The notes under the pieces: generated by a model
Databases searched by the model: none
Told to the model about the DNA's origin: nothing
Seen by the model: only the letters and a program-made list of their open reading frames with translations
Part shown: positions 62,199 to 64,000 of the stretch, piece after piece
Position numbering within the stretch: the stretch's first letter is position 1
How the letters are laid out: the number at the start of each line of letters is the position of its first letter
Translations under genes and position numbers: made by a program
Origin: Nematopogon swammerdamellus
Lineage: Eukaryota > Arthropoda > Insecta > Lepidoptera > Adelidae
Direction: 5' to 3'
Assembly: GCA_946902875.1 (NCBI GenBank)
Contig: OX336351.1
Coordinates: 4,709,761 to 4,773,760 of the forward strand
Length of the DNA stretch: 64,000 nt

Positions 62199-62706
62199 AC
62201 GATTCAACTATGAGTGTACTAAGCTCGCGTAAATCTAACATTTCAACTAGTTTTTGGAATAATTTGAATAAAGAATAACTTATAAACAAAGCTTATAAAA
62301 CGTGTATTCGAAATTCAAGAAATAATTCTAGAACGCTGCTAGTGGCATTGCAAGTCGTTTTAACAGACTATTCATAATAATAGTACCTAGACAACTTCGT
62401 TACCAAGGAAGTTCTGAACGCGGGAACGTCAGATTTCCTTTCTAGAGATGACAATTCGGAGGGAAGGCGTCGGGATAAAGGAAGAGAAGGAAATAATCAA
62501 GGAATTCTGTTCCTCTTTTAGTCGACTTTGAACGCGCGTATTGCTGGTGTACAGTTCGCCACGAAAATGGAATTACATTTTTAGAACTTTATTTAATTAT
62601 TGTGCGCTTGCTTAGGTAGGCAAGCGAGCGTCCCTTTTTTCGCATTTTGCGACGGGACCCTAAAAAGACAAGCGTAACGCAGCGATGCATTGCATGAGAG
62701 CGCTTA
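62199..62706. other. Unassigned spacer
   Basis: CGACGGGACCCTAAAAAG near 62650 is a G/Z-type scrap. No gene. Confidence 0.4.
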
Positions 62707-62990
62707 TACATACGTACATACCACACGCTGCATCCCGACTATCGCTAAGCAGAGTAGTCGGTGTTGTGCTGCGAGTACTCTTGAAAATTACAGCACAACA
62801 CCGAACAGTCACATTCAGCATAGTATTAGGAAAAGATAACTATCAAGCAGCAAATAAGGCACAAAGACGCACCTTCTACATGACTCGGTGGAAGGACTGT
62901 GCCAAGGTGAGAAGTGGCTTGCCTGATGCACGACTCCTTGTCCTTATCCCTTAGTCGTCTTAGACATGCACGGGAAGAGATGCAGTGGGT
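62707..62990 (-). mobile_element. SINE Y, nearly full length
   Basis: Tail at left (TACATACGTACATACC), hairpin (CGGTGTTGTGCTG ... CAGCACAACACCG), TCAAGCAGCAAATAAGGC, head to GAAGAGATGCAGTGGG. A deletion of about 20 bp lies in the CTAAAGGGCGACAGG region. Confidence 0.82.
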
Positions 62991-64000
62991 TGGAGAGAGG
63001 TAGTGATTCAATATGTATTGAACTAATTACAGATTTGGCTTCTCCATCACCTACAGAGTCACTTCTCTTGGTCTGCGGTCTCTTTACAAAATAACCCTGT
63101 ATACAGTTTGTTTCAGTATAGGCTTGAGAAACTTCAGGAATAGAAAGTACTCATTATTAGAAGAAAAAAATTCTTATCAGTCAAATCGAAATTCCGTATT
63201 TTTTTTTTTCATACAAAAATTGAAAATTATACTAAAAACTCGATGGACAGTGAGTATGGGGAGTGCAATGAACTAGTCCAGCCCCCTTTTCCTTTTGATG
63301 TCATTCAAATTTAAGTGTTTGGAATTTACCTACATGCCGTTAACTTCTACTATTTAGTTAAGTATGTAAGTTAGTCATTTTATTTTTATTTAATAAAGCC
63401 GGACGTTGACCGTCCACCAAAGCTCGATGAAACGATTTTCACCAAAAAGTACTATAAAATGACCGAATCTGGGAAAAAGTTTCAGAGCTTTTCGTCTTCA
63501 AACGAACCTCTGTCGAACCCTGAAGTTACGAAACCCTACCCTGAAACACCCTGTATATAAGCGGCATATAATTTTTACAGCACTCTACCTACTAAAAAAA
63601 CCATTGTCAGCCGACAAAGGGATCTTGTTCCTAGCGTAATCATACTCATTAGTACATTCATCTCCGTCTTAACATTTCAGATTCACAGCCTAGATGGACG
63701 GAGCAGATCTTCACAAAAGGGGCGAAAGTGCTTCAGAATTTAAACAATGGCGGATGATATTAGAAAAGACTTACTGGTCCGTGAGAACCTTGAAATAATA
63801 TAAGTCTAGTTAATTTGAAACTCCCCGTGATGAGTTCACGAAAAATCTATGGAAATAAAATAGACAAATTCTTTACGAATATCGCACAAGCATTTCCTGT
63901 ATTCTTTTCTGGGACGCAGAAGGCGACTTTATTGCTGAATATGTAGAATATCTAAGAAATTTATATTTTATTAAAACAATTTTTCCAAATTAAAATCCCT
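62991..64000. other. Low-repeat sequence to the window end
   Basis: No exon, RNA gene or repeat partner recognised. Confidence 0.45.

Overview
This is eukaryotic, almost certainly lepidopteran (moth or butterfly), DNA from the inside or edge of a long-intron gene. It is AT-rich, has no prokaryotic gene layout and no long ORF, and is filled with short retroelements, fragments of non-LTR retrotransposons (jockey/CR1-like and RTE-like C-termini), TIR elements and satellites. The only piece of host coding sequence I can defend is one 155-bp exon at 9754-9908 (+). It has good splice sites and encodes the start of a Dpr-type immunoglobulin domain (neuronal cell-surface IgSF). A CpG-rich block at about 57830-58146 (+), ending in a consensus splice donor, may be a 5' UTR exon of another transcript.

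Layout. 1-3.5 kb: a truncated SINE, then three tandem 1,012-bp units, each carrying a tRNA-derived SINE (family T). 4-9.7 kb: nested mobile elements up to 38 bp before the Dpr exon. 9.9-20 kb: SINE and LINE fragments and TIR-like family Z. It also holds two copies of a 289-bp element (family E) with 7-bp target duplications, one of them inside an RTE reverse transcriptase. 20-34 kb: pentanucleotide arrays, full-length SINEs, palindromes, a 928-bp hAT-like element with an 8-bp target duplication, and a 240-bp GA tract. 34-44 kb: fragments and less repetitive sequence. 44.9-46.5 kb: a 102-bp minisatellite with three-monomer higher-order structure, interrupted by a SINE. 47-64 kb: more LINE fragments, a third E copy, a sequence matching the pre-insertion site of the first E copy, and GC-rich islands.

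Family names used here are local labels. X: A-tailed SINE with a tRNA-like/5S-rRNA-like head. X': the same body with a different head. Y: that second head on a different body with a (TATG)n tail. T: tRNA-headed SINE. J, K, M, S, C: non-LTR LINE families. RTE: RTE-like LINE. Z: TIR element starting AAAAACCGGCCAAGTGCGAG. E: 289-bp element. W, V, U, G, Q, CR: smaller repeats. The most interesting points are the modular head/body exchange among SINEs X, X' and Y, the hybrid tRNA/5S head, the E element with its empty site, and many near-perfect palindromes. All homology statements come from comparison within the window and memory of families; nothing was searched.
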